In this document: one piece after another, positions 48,282-60,455 of the stretch
How the letters are laid out: the number at the start of each line of letters is the position of its first letter
How positions within the stretch are numbered: the stretch's first letter is position 1
Origin: Osedax fenrisi
Taxonomy: Eukaryota > Annelida > Polychaeta > Sabellida > Siboglinidae
NCBI GenBank assembly: GCA_964019155.1
Contig: OZ025240.1
Location: forward strand, 82,153,090 to 82,217,089
Direction: 5' to 3'
DNA: 64,000 nucleotides
Notes under the pieces: model-generated
Seen by the model: the letters and a program-made list of their open reading frames with translations, nothing else
What the model was told of the DNA's origin: nothing
Database searches by the model: none
Position numbers and translations under genes: made by a program

Positions 48282-48668
48282 CCTAACATTGCCGCTTACG
48301 AGCAAATTATAATCAAGATTCTTTAGACGAGTTTATAAGACTTTAGAAGAGAAGTAAAATTAATTTAATTACTAGTGATTTTATAGATTTGTAATTACTT
48401 AATTAAAATGTGATGTTTTAGGTATTAATTATAAATTTATTTATAATTTCATAAATTTAGAATTCAATTGTTACATGCCATAATTTGCGATTTTTAAATT
48501 TTATTTTATATATGTAATTTTATAATATCTCAACAATATAAGTAGCTAATATTTAAAAATAAAGCTTATTACAAATATTATTGCTTTTTAGATTTGTTCT
48601 GTAATATTAATAAATTTTAATAATCATAGATACATTATTATCAGATAATATTTTAAAAGAATATATCA

Positions 48669-49640
48669 ATGCTAAATGTGAATTTGTGTAAATCTTCTTT
48701 AGTATCATTACTATACATCAGATATAATCAAATACAATGTGTTCCTCAAGGGTCGGTCCCGGGATTAATACTATTTAATATCTACCTAATTCCCCTTCTC
48801 CACCATATCTCGAATTCTCCAATTATATTCCATAATTATACTGACGATATCCAAATTTAAGTGAAATGTACAGAAAGTAAAAACTTTCAACCTGGTATCC
48901 TCTCCTCTACTATCACTACCATCCACAACTGGTATCCTCTCCTCACCTATTGCTACCATTCACAACTGGCTTGTGATTAATGCACTCATCTTTAATCGAA
49001 TTAAAACCGGGTTATCTTCCTCATCCATCCACTCCGAAGTAAAACTTTACTAACCCTTCCTCCAATAATATTATCAAGTCATCAACCTTGGTGTTATATT
49101 TAATGTTACTTTTAGTTTTTATAGACAATTGTCTCACAATACAAAATCACTAAACTATCGGCTATATTCACTACGCCTTATTCGTCATTCAATATCAACC
49201 GATTATATTATAATCACTACCGATACCCCTTCTATTCGACTAATATAGCTTTAGCCTTAAAATATTCTTCACTGTATATTTCTAATGTCTACATTCTTCA
49301 CAATTTTATCGCTAGGTGCATTTCAACATTACAAAATACTCCCATACTCATATATCTCCATTCCTTGTTAAACTCCATCTGTACGCCATAGCATCCTCTA
49401 TAAAATTCTACTACTGTAACATAAAGCAATTCACCACTCTCCTGACTACCTAGCATCCCTACTCAAACTTAAATTACCAACTAGTATCGCTACATGTTCC
49501 ACCCATACGTTACTACTTCAACTACCTCCTAAACACAACTTACATTCAACTAACACTCGTGCTTGGCAATATCCGTCCCATACTCCTGGAACATTCTTCC
49601 TACATCCATCCGTATGACACAATCATCTCCAAACTTAAAG
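48669..49640 (+). pseudogene. CR1/L2-like LINE relic (reverse transcriptase to 3' end)
   Basis: The plus strand keeps CVPQGSVPGLILFNIYL and a YTDD variant of the catalytic YADD. A broken LGVIFNVTFSFYRQLSHN, LRLIRHSIS and LHLYAIASSIKFYYC region with multiple stops and shifts follows. It lies just downstream of ATAT1 and in the same orientation. It is dead. Confidence 0.85.
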
Positions 49641-50111
49641 AAACTAATAAAAATGCATTAATTTAATCTACAAAATTAACTTTAAAAAAAATTAACTTTG
49701 TTATATATGGACGGCCAATTGCTTCATAAGCATAGTTTGAAATCATAAAACCGAAAAATGTATGTAAATGAATAATTATAAAGCTGAATATATCTTCTCA
49801 TTGGTTTTGAAATTAACTAAATCTACTTTAGTAATCAAGATACCATATATTTACACACACAACAGGCTCATAAAGAATATAGTAAAAATACATTTATTAA
49901 TATTTTCTTTTATTATTTCATAAAGTAAGAATTATATATAAATATTAAATATTAAATATATAAAAATTATTATACATATACATATATATATATATATATG
50001 CTAATATTAATAGTATACACAATTAAATAACATCGAAACATTGGTCACAACTGTTCACAGAGTTATGACCATCGCGAGATGCTGATGCTGCTGTTGCGAC
50101 GTCGATTAGGT

Positions 50112-50222
50112 TTAATCACGCATCTTCTCGACGCAGAAAGTCTGCCAGAAGTTGGGGCATACCAACGGTTGCAGGTCGCAGTAGATGCATATGCTCTGTA
50201 CGCGAGTCCACGTCTCCCTGAC
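50112..50222 (-). CDS. Terminal exon of an unrecognised gene
   Basis: The minus strand has a good acceptor (branch-like CTAAC 20 bases before CTACGCAG|GTC). It opens 36 codons and a TAA: VRETWTRVQSICIYCDLQ, LVCPNFWQTFCVEKMRD. Third positions are mostly G/C, as in the confirmed exons here. The CIYC...C...C pattern might bind zinc. The opposite strand is also open (50054-50228) but has a poorer codon pattern. It could be the last exon of the gene that owns the 54.9-kb exon, with which it is phase-compatible. Family unknown. Confidence 0.55.
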   Translation of the reverse strand, partial: VRETWTRVQSICIYCDLQPLVCPNFWQTFCVEKMRD

Positions 50223-50269
50223 CTGCGTAGGGTAATCGTTAGTCGCGAGAGAGAGAGGTGAGGGGAGAT

Positions 50270-51290
50270 ACTGAAAGAGATAGTAATGATAGCCAGAGGG
50301 GCTATTGAAAGTAGGGAAAGAAAGAGATAAGAAATTGGTAGTAATTTGGAAAATAATATGTTAAAAAAATCAATCTAGACCTATGGGTGTATATTGTTAC
50401 CTGTTATTTCACTGTACTACTCCACTAAATATATATCATTCACTTGTATTGAACACAAAAAAGTAATAGTAGGAACATTAATAATAATAGTTTATTAAAT
50501 AAACATCTTTTTATTATATTTTTTCTTTTATATATTTTCCTATTTTATTCTATAGAAATTTGATTTTACCTATTAGTATCAATTATATTTATGAAAATAT
50601 GTATAGGTTAGGCTTAATACATTAGTACATACATTAGTTGTATATCAAAAAATGTATAGTATAGCTACTATATTATCTGTGAATAATTTTATCATTTTGA
50701 ATAAAGAGTTATCTTAAAATAAATAAATAACAATTAAACACATCAACGTATGTAATTTTATGTAATAATAATGAAATACATTATTTTTGATAACTATAAA
50801 ATTTGAACATGTCTTAATATTATTGATCTCCTATTTGGGATTAAATCAACATTATTTGAATGATATATGCTAGGAATATTTTACTTTATATAAAAATGTT
50901 TATAAAAAGATCAACAATTAACTATAATTCATATGATTACTAAAATATCTACACACTTTATATATTTTATTCTCTATATTAAACTAAACTATATTTAATA
51001 TTCTCATCTCGTTTAAAAATTAGTAGGTATATTATTCATTATATCTACACATTTTTTAATATAATAAGGCATTAATATCAGTGAATACCTTATTTTGATT
51101 ATGTTATATATCTCAGTTACCAAAAGATTTCTCTCAATCTTAGATCATAACAAAAACAGAAATATAAATAATGATAAAATCGAAATAAAATAATCAATGT
51201 TATCATGTTTCATTTATATATTAATATTAACATTATTAAATATATTAGGTATACGATAATAACGGACAGGTTGATAATATAAATAAGCGT
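50270..51290. other. AT-rich stretch
   Basis: No feature is recognised beyond short GA-rich sequence near 50255-50330. Confidence 0.4.
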
Positions 51291-51420
51291 GACAAAGGAC
51301 GAGTTGAGTTTGATAGGCTCACTTTGGGATGCACAAACAAACCAGAAAAAAAACTAAACCAATTAAACCAAATAACCCTCAAATATCAATACAACATTAT
51401 GTTGAACATATATAATATAT
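51290..51420. repeat. Second copy of the 42.1-kb dispersed repeat
   Basis: Shares GCTCACTTTGGGATG, AAACCAAATAACCC and CAAATATCAATACAA with 42100-42260. Confidence 0.7.
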
Positions 51421-51424
51421 TTAG

Positions 51425-51845
51425 TAAATAATATAAATAATTTACATTCTCAACCCGTCCGTTATGCTCCGTCACCATATATTAGGTTAATTATCGGCCG
51501 TAATTAGGTCGAGCATGTTCGGCTACACATGACATTATGTCATTGACATACACGCATATCTGTTTTCCATCACGCCTTTGAGTTAGTTTCTAAAGTTAGT
51601 CTGTTATGATAGTGTATGTTAGTCTGCATAGTATCTCCTCGACAAATTGATCGCCATATATTTCACTTGGTCTTCCTGCGCTACGTTTGACTTGGTTCCC
51701 AGAGGAGAATATCTGCAGCGAGTTCATCTTTTGCACGCAAACAGTGTCCACCTCAACATAATATTTGCTGTCTTATCGATGTACTGTTCAGAGGGATGTT
51801 TCCATATAGTTCTCTGTTGGACGTATGGTCATCTTCTCATTATGT
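51425..51845 (-). pseudogene. RTE-like endonuclease/reverse transcriptase C-terminal relic
   Basis: The minus strand gives NRELYGNIPLNSTSIRQQ, GGHCLRAKDELAADILLWEP, then (after a frameshift) KRSAGRPSEIYGDQFVEEI. This is the ELYG-IP, AGHC-R, LVLW, GRP-TYVD series at the C-terminus of RTE-type LINE proteins as known from invertebrates. It has several stops and frame changes. It abuts the TA target of the next element. Confidence 0.75.
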
Positions 51846-51846
51846 A

Positions 51847-52749
51847 GGGGAAAGTAACCGAATACGGACAGTGCCCGAATACGGACACTCTCGGTATCTC
51901 AGAAACCATAAATCCTACAAAAAAATGTTTAATGAATAAAATATTCATGATCATAACAATAGTCTAAAAAGTATTTTTTTATTTTTTATTTATACAAAAC
52001 ATTGCTATTTATCCAATAAAGTGATTTTTTTATTATGTTTTTAAATTTATGAAAAAAAATGTTAACTTAAAACTTTCTCAAGATTATACAAATGTAGCGA
52101 TATAAAATATAACACTATATTATTAAAAAATAAAGCATTCTAAAAATTGTATTTTTAATTTCTATATTTTGTATTAAATATTCATTAAGTTATAAGCATA
52201 TATCTAGAGGTCATATAAGTTCCTAATACGGACACTCTAAATGTCTTAATACGGACTCCCTATAACCAATCAGCGCGCAGCGTATGAACAATTCTGATTT
52301 TCATAAAAATCGCGTGCGTTATAATATCAATACCACCAATAAAGCTTATTCTACACAAATTATTATTTAGATACTTAAATTGTATTATTATTTAAAAAAT
52401 AATAAAAATAAATAAATTATTAACTAATTAAATTACAATATATTTTTTATAAAATTAATTATAAATAACGTAATTGTAACTTGTCTAATTGATTCATCAT
52501 TAATATATAGTTATCTAGTGGTATATAGGGTGTCCGTATTATAACACAGGGTGTCCGTATTCGGACATGGGTACCGAATACGGACACCCCCGTTATCTAT
52601 GGAATTAAAAGATTAAATAAAATTTTAAAATCACAATAATATCTATAATCATAAAATATTAATATATTGTAATTTTTGAATAAAAATAATGAGTCATAAA
52701 AATGTAAGACCATTTATTATTAAAGTGTCCGTATTAGGTTACTTTCCCC
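51847..52749. mobile_element. Pogo/Tc1-like non-autonomous element, copy 1
   Basis: Inverted ends GGGGAAAGTAACCGAATACG and the complement of GGGGAAAGTAACCTAATACG bound 903 bases. TA lies on both sides. Short internal inverted units of GTCCGTATT recur (near 52220, 52530-52590). There is no transposase. A matching copy in reverse lies at 58366-59648. Confidence 0.85.
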
Positions 52750-52856
52750 TATTATTTATTGCTTCTATTAAAATTCGAGTATAATTACCATTTAGTTGTT
52801 ATTCTATCGTTTTGGTCAATGTCTAGGTTATATAGCCATGATTTAAGTAGTGAAAA

Positions 52857-53570
52857 TCTCCGATTACCGACCACATCCTAATACCGAACCTCTCTCGTAT
52901 CTCAGTAACTATAATATATAGGATCCTATCAACAAATTATATATATAGGTATTATATTATATACCATAACTTTTTTTAAATCATTGTAAATACTTCATTA
53001 TTTTAAAGAAAACTTAATACTAGACATAATATAGTAGATCAATAAAATGTTTATAACCATTATACAAATAATTTAATTTGAATAACTATTAACCAATATA
53101 TCTTAATAATAGCAACCCATATGATTTTCCTATTACTGACCCCATAAATTACCCTAATATCGACCCCATATGATTTATTGTATCCAATCAAAATAGATCC
53201 GTATTTTACTTTAAAATATGTCGTAAGTTGTTTGTGTATCATTGATATAGATTTCTGATTCTTGATTCCAGATGATTATATACATATATGTATATATCAG
53301 TATACTGATTGATAAATAAATATTAAATAATAATATATACTATTTTAATATAATTACTATAAAGTTTAAATTTAAATTTAATATCACTATTAAAACATAA
53401 ATTCAATAAAAAAAAATGTCGTGTAGGTTATAATTAATTATATTTATGAATATATACTCTTTTTATTGGATATTATAATACTACAATTATTTATACCACG
53501 ATTATTTTAGGGGGTCCATAATAGGAAAAGGGGGTTAGTATTAGGCATATGTATCCGATTACCGACGTAT
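52857..53570. repeat. Diverged relative of the pogo-like element
   Basis: CCGATTACCGACCACATCC and CTCGTATCTCAGTAACTATA echo the start of copy 1 (GAATACGGACACTCTCGGTATCTCAG). Short GACCCCATA units recur inside, and CCGATTACCGACG closes it. Boundaries are approximate. Confidence 0.5.
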
Positions 53571-53579
53571 TATTAACGT

Positions 53580-53972
53580 TCTCGTTTAGAAGTATGTTCA
53601 TTTACATTCCTATACTATATTACCACGCCACCTACGATCCACTAACTATACGGTCCTGACTGAACCATCCTATCTCCGGAAAAAACTTGGGAAGCGTCGC
53701 TACTCTGTTTGCGCCAGCTACCTTTAGAATCAACTCCCTCAATCCCTCAAAGTCATCAATACCTCAATAGTAACATTCAAAAATAAACTAAAGAAGTTCC
53801 TCCTTGCCCATGATATTTGAACTTGAAATATATTCGTTTTCGACATGTGTACACTTATCTGTACTTATTATTACATTTATTTATTGTTTTTTATATATTA
53901 TTGTCACACTATAAGAATTTTATAATTGAATTAGTGTTTAAATAAATCATCATCATCATCATCATCATCATT
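53580..53972 (+). pseudogene. LINE 3' fragment with (ATC)n tail
   Basis: Encodes RKKLGKRRYSVCASYL and NQLPQSLKVIN, FKNKLKKFLLAHDI-stop, matching the R-Y-LWN-LP-FK-LK end of LINE polyproteins. It is followed by 115 bases of UTR and ATCATCATC repeats at 53948-53970. Confidence 0.75.
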
Positions 53973-53979
53973 ATATTTA

Positions 53980-54010
<31 letters not shown>

Positions 54011-54312
54011 TATATATATATAGTAGCTATAGCTAGTATAGCTAGTATACTAGTACAGTGATGGGTAGTGCACTACCATCGATCTTATATTATATAAGTT
54101 ATATATAACTCATATATAGTGCTCCTTACAGCACTATGTGTAATGCTGCGATTACCATAATTGTAAATTGCGAGTGCGGAAATAAATAGGGCTGAAATCT
54201 GTGCGCAAACACGATTAGGTATATATACCTAAATGATGTATCATTTAATACATTTTTATTTATTATATATGCATTGTATATATATATAGAGTTTTATTAT
54301 ATAGTGTTATCT

Positions 54313-54420
54313 ATGTAGTATGTATAGAGGTCTATGTATAGAGGTCTATGTATAGAGGTATATGTATAGAGGTCTATGTATATAGGTCTATGTTTAGAGG
54401 TATATGTATAGAGGTCTAGG
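54313..54420 (+). repeat. 14-bp minisatellite
   Basis: About seven copies of TCTATGTATAGAGG with A/T variants. Confidence 0.9.
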
Positions 54421-54486
54421 GATAGTGCGAGTATAGATTAGATTTAATATTTGTCCAACACTGCAGAGGCAGGAGTTTACGCATAT

Positions 54487-54492
<6 letters not shown>

Positions 54493-54528
<36 letters not shown>
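54493..54528. repeat. (TA)n microsatellite at SINE 3' end
   Basis: Uninterrupted TA run following (CA)n. It adjoins the 3' side of the minus-strand SINE. Confidence 0.9.
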
Positions 54529-54531
<3 letters not shown>

Positions 54532-54532
54532 T

Positions 54533-54788
54533 AATTTATTTGGTGGAGTCCTTTCATCCCATCCAGGAACCTAGATGAATTTTTCACTTATAACCATATA
54601 TGACTCTAATGTCCCTCCGAAGCCACTCTCATGTTAATGCATCCATGGTTTTAACGAGAGCCGATCATTTATTATACAACATTATATAAGATCACTTCTA
54701 AATAATATTGTAAGACCCATTTTATAAAATTAATTAATGGTCCGGACGAGGCTCGAACCCGTGTCCTACTGCTTGTGTGTCTGACGCC

Positions 54789-54792
<4 letters not shown>
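54533..54792 (-). mobile_element. SINE family 1 copy with intact B box
   Basis: Reverse complement of the family. The canonical B box GGTTCGAGCCTCG lies at about 54748-54760 on the minus strand, better preserved than in the other copies. The A-box head is missing; a (TA)n run at 54793-54835 sits in its place. Confidence 0.9.
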
Positions 54793-54837
<45 letters not shown>

Positions 54838-54894
54838 ATATATCTATATATATATACAATTGTATGGCTATTACGTCGTACGTATAATACTCAC

Positions 54895-55016
54895 GGTGAT
54901 ACCGCGGTGTTTAAGTGCGTTATTGAATGTAACCTCGTTAACCTTGACTTTATTGTAACGTTTCACCGCTTTCTTGATAGTCTCCAACGGAGGGTAATTT
55001 GGAAGGTGTCTGCTTT
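54895..55016 (-). CDS. Internal exon of an unrecognised gene
   Basis: Bounded by TGTTCAG|AAAGC and ATCACC|GTGAGT, a strong donor. Encodes SRHLPNYPPLETIKKAVK, RYNKVKVNEVTFNNALKH and RGIT, lysine-rich and probably helical. Two bases at the start complete a codon from an upstream exon not found here. It ends in phase 0, compatible with the exon at 50112-50222. I do not recognise the family. Flanked by TA microsatellites on both sides. Confidence 0.7.
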
Positions 55017-55039
55017 CTGAACATGTAACAAGCGTACCG

Positions 55040-55075
<36 letters not shown>

Positions 55076-55734
55076 TATTATATTATATTATATTATATTT
55101 CTTACAAAATATTTATATATAAATATATATCATTTACATACAAATAATTTATTAATTAATAGTAGCATTTCGAAGTATATTATTTTCATCTTAGGTTTAT
55201 ATAATAGGTATATAGTATATTAATCGTATTATGTATAAGTAAAGAATTATAATAATATTAATTAATTATTAGAATTGTTTTTTTATAGTGTTATAATAAA
55301 TACAGCAGTATAATGAACATTATTCACTACCATTTTATGGGTCTATATAAGTATATAACTTCTATGTAATTCTAAAAAGAGTTTCAAATTAAGATGTAAA
55401 TCGCTTATAGAGGCGTCGTATGATCAATTAAAAATTGTGTATAATTATTCTTAGCATATGAAAAACTGTTATTATCATGTTATAATTAAAAACGACATTG
55501 TTATAATGAACATGTCGAACCGGTTGATCTCAATATAATATGTCCATATAATTGATATATCAATTCAAAATGCAGTAGGAATATCCTACGAATATCCACT
55601 CAACATAATTCTAACTCACCTATACTTATCTGCATAATATATAATGTAGATAATCGTAGGTGTATTATAATGTAGATTATAAATTAAGATTTTAGATTAG
55701 TTTATCCTCTTTATACCTGATTGGATAAATATTA
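55040..55734. other. AT-rich stretch with TA runs
   Basis: (TA)n at 55041-55072 and tandem TATAT near 55078-55100. No gene is seen. Confidence 0.4.
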
Positions 55735-56019
55735 GTGAAAACATACGTGTTCAATACTAATAATCTATATCATTATGCTTTCGTAATCGTCTATTTAATA
55801 TTGTGTCTAATTACCCAGTATATCGATATAAGTTACATTTGTAGTTATTATACACGTGATATTCTCAAAGTGTACCTACATTCAATATATTACGGTTGGA
55901 CCCCTACCTACACATATCAATGGGGTATGCACTTATGGAGCCTATGCAACTTCCGTTACGATATCTCTTGTTGATATTGTATATGACGAGTGTATGTGTA
56001 GGTATGTTATATGAAACTA

Positions 56020-56160
56020 GATGAAGGGTAATGCCACCTGCAAGTTATAGCAGGACTCTGGAGAGCGATACCGGTTAGAGAGATAAGAGTGGATATGATG
56101 AACCGTGATGTTTGGAGATCTTTCACTGCCGGGGAAACAGAATGCAGAAATAAGCAAACG
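56020..56160 (+). pseudogene. Possible LINE C-terminal scrap
   Basis: Encodes AGLWRAIPVREIRVDMMN and RDVWRSF. The last part resembles the M-DR-WR signature near the end of RTE-type LINE proteins. It is short, balanced in composition and followed by long TA tracts. Low confidence. Confidence 0.35.
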
Positions 56161-56202
56161 AGCATATATATATATAATATATATTATATGTATATATATA
56201 TA

Positions 56203-56246
<44 letters not shown>

Positions 56247-56459
56247 TTAATATATATATATATTAAAAGTATAATTGAAATAATATTTATAGTTAGTAAA
56301 TTACAGATATCGAAAAATTAAAAGAATAATTTATTATATTTATAGGTGAAATGTTCAACCTATAGCTATAGCTATATATAGCTATTGGTTTATATATATA
56401 TATATATAGGTAAATAGTATTTACTAATAAGTATTTCTTAATTATACACTGTTAAAAAT

Positions 56460-56815
56460 TAGGGTACAGATAATTCAATGTATACGGTACAGATCGTTAA
56501 AATATCACAATAATTTACCATGTACCCTAAATAGGGTACACGACTTTTAAACTCACTAGGGTACAATTTGTTTATTTTTAGGGTACTGATCGTATTTATT
56601 AAAATTGTAACCTAATTAGGGTACACGACTTTTAAACTCACTAGGGTACAATTTGTTTATTTTTAGGGTACTGATCGTATTTATTAAAATTGTAACCTAA
56701 TTAGGGTACAATTTTAATAAATACGATCAGTACCCTAAAAATAAACAAATTGTACCCTAGTGAGTTTAAAAGTCGTGTACCCTATTTAGGGTAAGTATAC
56801 TTACACCCTAAAAAA
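56460..56815. repeat. GGGTAC repeat: two direct copies plus one inverted copy
   Basis: An 85-bp unit starting TAGGGTACACGACTTTTAAA occurs at 56532 and 56617. The same unit is then inverted at about 56699-56791, giving a foldback centred near 56700. A diverged unit lies at 56460-56530. The ends TAGGGTAC / GTACCCTA suggest a foldback MITE. Confidence 0.85.
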
Positions 56816-57418
56816 TGTAATATTAAAGACAATATTATATAAGAAAAACCTTTCTATATTATATATATATATAACAAAATAACAAAATATTCGCACAATA
56901 TTAGAAAATAACATATATAATATTTATATATATATTAAGAGAGATTATTTAAATTTTTCGTATTATATATTAAAAACTATAGTTTTATAGGCATGCTTAG
57001 CATACCATATGCATAGGCAAACTCCTTTCTTTCGGTATACCCATAGAAAACCTACACGTAGTTTGCCTATGTACATTGTGAACTTCACAGTGAATTGTAT
57101 GTATCATTGGAATGTATCCTGCAATAATACCCAGCGTAAAGATGATATTGTGTTGATATTAATGTTGATGATGTCATTAAATACTTGTTATATTCCCTGC
57201 GGTGTATATATTAGGGTATCTATATATGTTATAGTTACATGTGTGGTATATATATAACTTGTAAGTATACTTACCGATGCTATTACTAATTGTGTTACGA
57301 TAAACTAATAGTGATAACTATTAGACATATACTAGTTAATGAATAATTTCCTAAAAATGTATTACTAATGAAATACTAATGGAATACTAATACATGACTA
57401 AGTGTAGTTAGTACCCTT

Positions 57419-57511
57419 ACGAGGAGTTTCATCACTTTGTATAGGTGTCTAATAAACCATACTTCATCATCATCATATAAGTATATATATATAATATATA
57501 ACAAGTATTAT

Positions 57512-57545
<34 letters not shown>

Positions 57546-57674
57546 TAACGAGGAGTTTCATCACTTTGTATAGGTGTCTAATAAACCATACTTCATCATC
57601 ATCATATAAGTATATATATATAATATATAACAAGTATTATTATTATATATATATATATATATATATAAATTAAC
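57419..57674 (+). repeat. Tandem duplication, 128-bp unit
   Basis: ACGAGGAGTTTCATCACTTT at 57419 and again at 57547, with identical (CAT)n, ATTATTATTA and (TA)n parts. The two copies are near-identical. Confidence 0.92.
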
Positions 57675-57867
57675 GTATAATATATAAATATTTGAATAGT
57701 AATAGTAGAATATAAACTTATTACGTATTTTATAGAATAACAACAAAGCATGCATTGCACATAAATCTTTATCTTTTTTTTTTAGGAATATGAGAAAATA
57801 ATCTATAATAATACATAATAGCATTATATATAGGCGCCTATAGACGGTATATATATTATATTACAAT

Positions 57868-57940
<73 letters not shown>

Positions 57941-57997
57941 CTATAAATATATATAATTATGTTCTATCACCAACACGATATGTTTTATCTATAGATA

Positions 57998-58053
<56 letters not shown>
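57868..58053. repeat. Two long TA microsatellites
   Basis: Runs at about 57868-57937 and 57999-58052. Another lies at 58185-58218. Confidence 0.95.
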
Positions 58054-58056
<3 letters not shown>

Positions 58057-58182
58057 ATATATAGATTTCGTACGGTTTTTAAATTATAACGTTATCATTA
58101 AAAGTCTACATTAAAATGATAAAATACAAAAATATTTACATACAAATATATTATGTATTACATACGTATATGTGACCTAAAA

Positions 58183-58221
<39 letters not shown>

Positions 58222-58365
58222 TATAAATTATATGTAGTATTGTGAATTTCACAATTAAATACATGTGTGTTAAGTTAACACTGTTAAAACTTAATATAAT
58301 ATATTACATATTATATCCCCACAAATCTAATATAGAATCGACGCACATAATCACAGATATGTATA

Positions 58366-59648
58366 GGGGAAAGTAACCTATAGGTTTTAGTTTTATAGGT
58401 ATTATAATACGGACACTTTAACAATAAATGGTCTTAACATTTTGTGACTACTTTTTGTATTCAAAAATTACAATATATTAATATTATATGATTATAGATA
58501 TTATTGTGATTTTAAAATTTTATTAAATCTTTTAATTCCATAGATAACGGGGGTGTCCGTATTCGGTACCCATGTCCGAATACGGACACCCTGTGTTATA
58601 ATACGGACACCATATATACCACTATATAAACTATATATTATTGATGAATCAATCAGACAAATTACAATTACATTATTATAATTAATTTTATGAATAATTT
58701 ATTCTAATTTAATTAGTTAATAATTTATTTATTTTTATTATTTTTTAATTAATAATACAATTTAAGTATCTAAATAATACACATTTTAGATTTATCTTTA
58801 TTGGTCGTATTAATATTATAACGCACGCGATTTTTATGAAAATCAGAATAGTTCATACGCTGCGCGCTGATTGGGGTGTCAGTATTAGGGACTTATATGA
58901 CCTCTAGATATATACCTATAAATTAATGAATATTTAATATAAATATGCCAGTCCCCTATCGTATAAAGTAAAAACTCTCCCTAACCATCCACAAAGCTAT
59001 TCACCACAATTCCCCTGACTACCTTGCCTCCCTCCTACATCTACACACACCCACCACTACACTCCAGACCCGTTCCTCCAACACTTTTATCCTTACCACT
59101 CCCCATTTTTACAAACTCCATTCTTCAAATATACACTCATTTGCCCTCTCTGCCCCTTACCACTGGAACTCCCTACCCAAACACCTACGAATAAACTCAT
59201 CAACTCCCTCCTTTAAACGCCACCTCAAGACTCATTACTTATCCCTTTCCTTCCCTCTCACTCAATAATTTCCCTCCCACGGATGGCCGATTGCTCACGC
59301 ACTTGCAGTCCATAAACCAAAAAAAGTAAAAGTAAGTAAGTAATACAAAATATAGAAATTATATATAATTTTTGGAATGCTTTAATTTTAATAATATAAT
59401 GTTATATATTATATCGATACATTTTTATTCTTGAGAAGGTTTTAAGTTGAATTTTTTTTTATTAATTTAAAAACGTAATAAAAAAATCAGTTTATTGGAT
59501 ATATCAGCAATATTTTGAATTATTGAAAAATAAAAAATACTTGTTTAGACTATTTATATAATGATGAATATTGTATTCATTAAATATTTTTTTGTAGGAT
59601 TAATAGTTTCTGAGATACTGAGAATGTTCGTATTCGGTTACTTTACTC
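58366..59648. mobile_element. Pogo/Tc1-like element, copy 2, inverted and interrupted
   Basis: Reverse-complement copy of the 51.8-kb element. It begins GGGGAAAGTAACCTA after TA and ends GGTTACTTTACTC before TA. It is 380 bases longer because a LINE fragment is inserted at about 58940-59342. Confidence 0.85.
58940..59345 (+). pseudogene. CR1/L2-like LINE 3' fragment nested in the pogo-like element
   Basis: Encodes HHNSPDYLASLLHLHTP, SFALSAPYHWNSLPKHLR and FKRHLKTHYL, the standard DYL-LL, APHLWNSLP, FK-LKTHLF end of CR1/L2 proteins. It then has a GATGGCCGATTGCTC UTR and an (AGTA)n tail. TAATA occurs at both junctions and may be the target duplication. Confidence 0.88.
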
Positions 59649-59699
59649 TATATATATATATATATAGAGAGATAATTGTAACTGCTATATCTGAATTGA

Positions 59700-59726
59700 T
59701 AATATAACACACACACACACACACAA

Positions 59727-59759
<33 letters not shown>
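59700..59759 (+). repeat. (CA)n microsatellite
   Basis: ACACAC run interrupted by AAACACAT. Confidence 0.95.
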
Positions 59760-60113
59760 GCACTAAACTTCATGATCTCGGTGAATTACGAGCGTGGGTG
59801 TGAATGTTTTAAAACGAGTAACATCGACAATTAACGAGTAACGTTATAACATATGCATGAATATATTACATGTATACATTTATATGTACATTGATATATT
59901 ACCTGTTGGTATAACCACAGGTATATATTATATATAGTCTACCTACTAGATATACTCTAATATATTCAATTAGTAATATTTAAATAATAGATATATATAT
60001 AGATATATATTTACATATACATATTTAAAATTAATATATTATGGTGGTACATTTTTTCACAAATATACTTATGAAATTTAAACATTCAGGATTATATTCA
60101 ATAATACTCTAGT

Positions 60114-60215
60114 TTTTTTTGTGGATTCCTATCTAGGAACTTAAATGAAGTTTTCACTTATAACCATATATATATGGATATAATGTCCTTGATATATTCA
60201 AATTAACTTCCTCTT
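60114..60215 (-). mobile_element. SINE family 1, 3' fragment
   Basis: Minus strand: GTGGATTCCTATCTAGGAAC, TAAATGAAGTTTTCACTTAT. Only the 3' body remains. Confidence 0.7.
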
Positions 60216-60455
60216 CTAAATAAATATATACCTAGCTAGTCATGATTTAATTAATATATCCGATATGGAGAATAAACTCAGAACTTAGCAATCCTTATGT
60301 ATCAAGATCGATACCCTAAATAGTTAGATTAATGAACTAACATAAAATGGTGACAGCGTTTAAAAACCAACGACCAAAATCCGACATTTAAATCCGACCT
60401 TTTACAAAAAAGCACGTGTACGAAATTTAAAAAACTAAAATAATTGTGAACATGC

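Noticed and set aside
54313..54420. Possible functional element in the TCTATGTATAGAGG array
   Set aside because: It is an ordinary minisatellite with no gene context.
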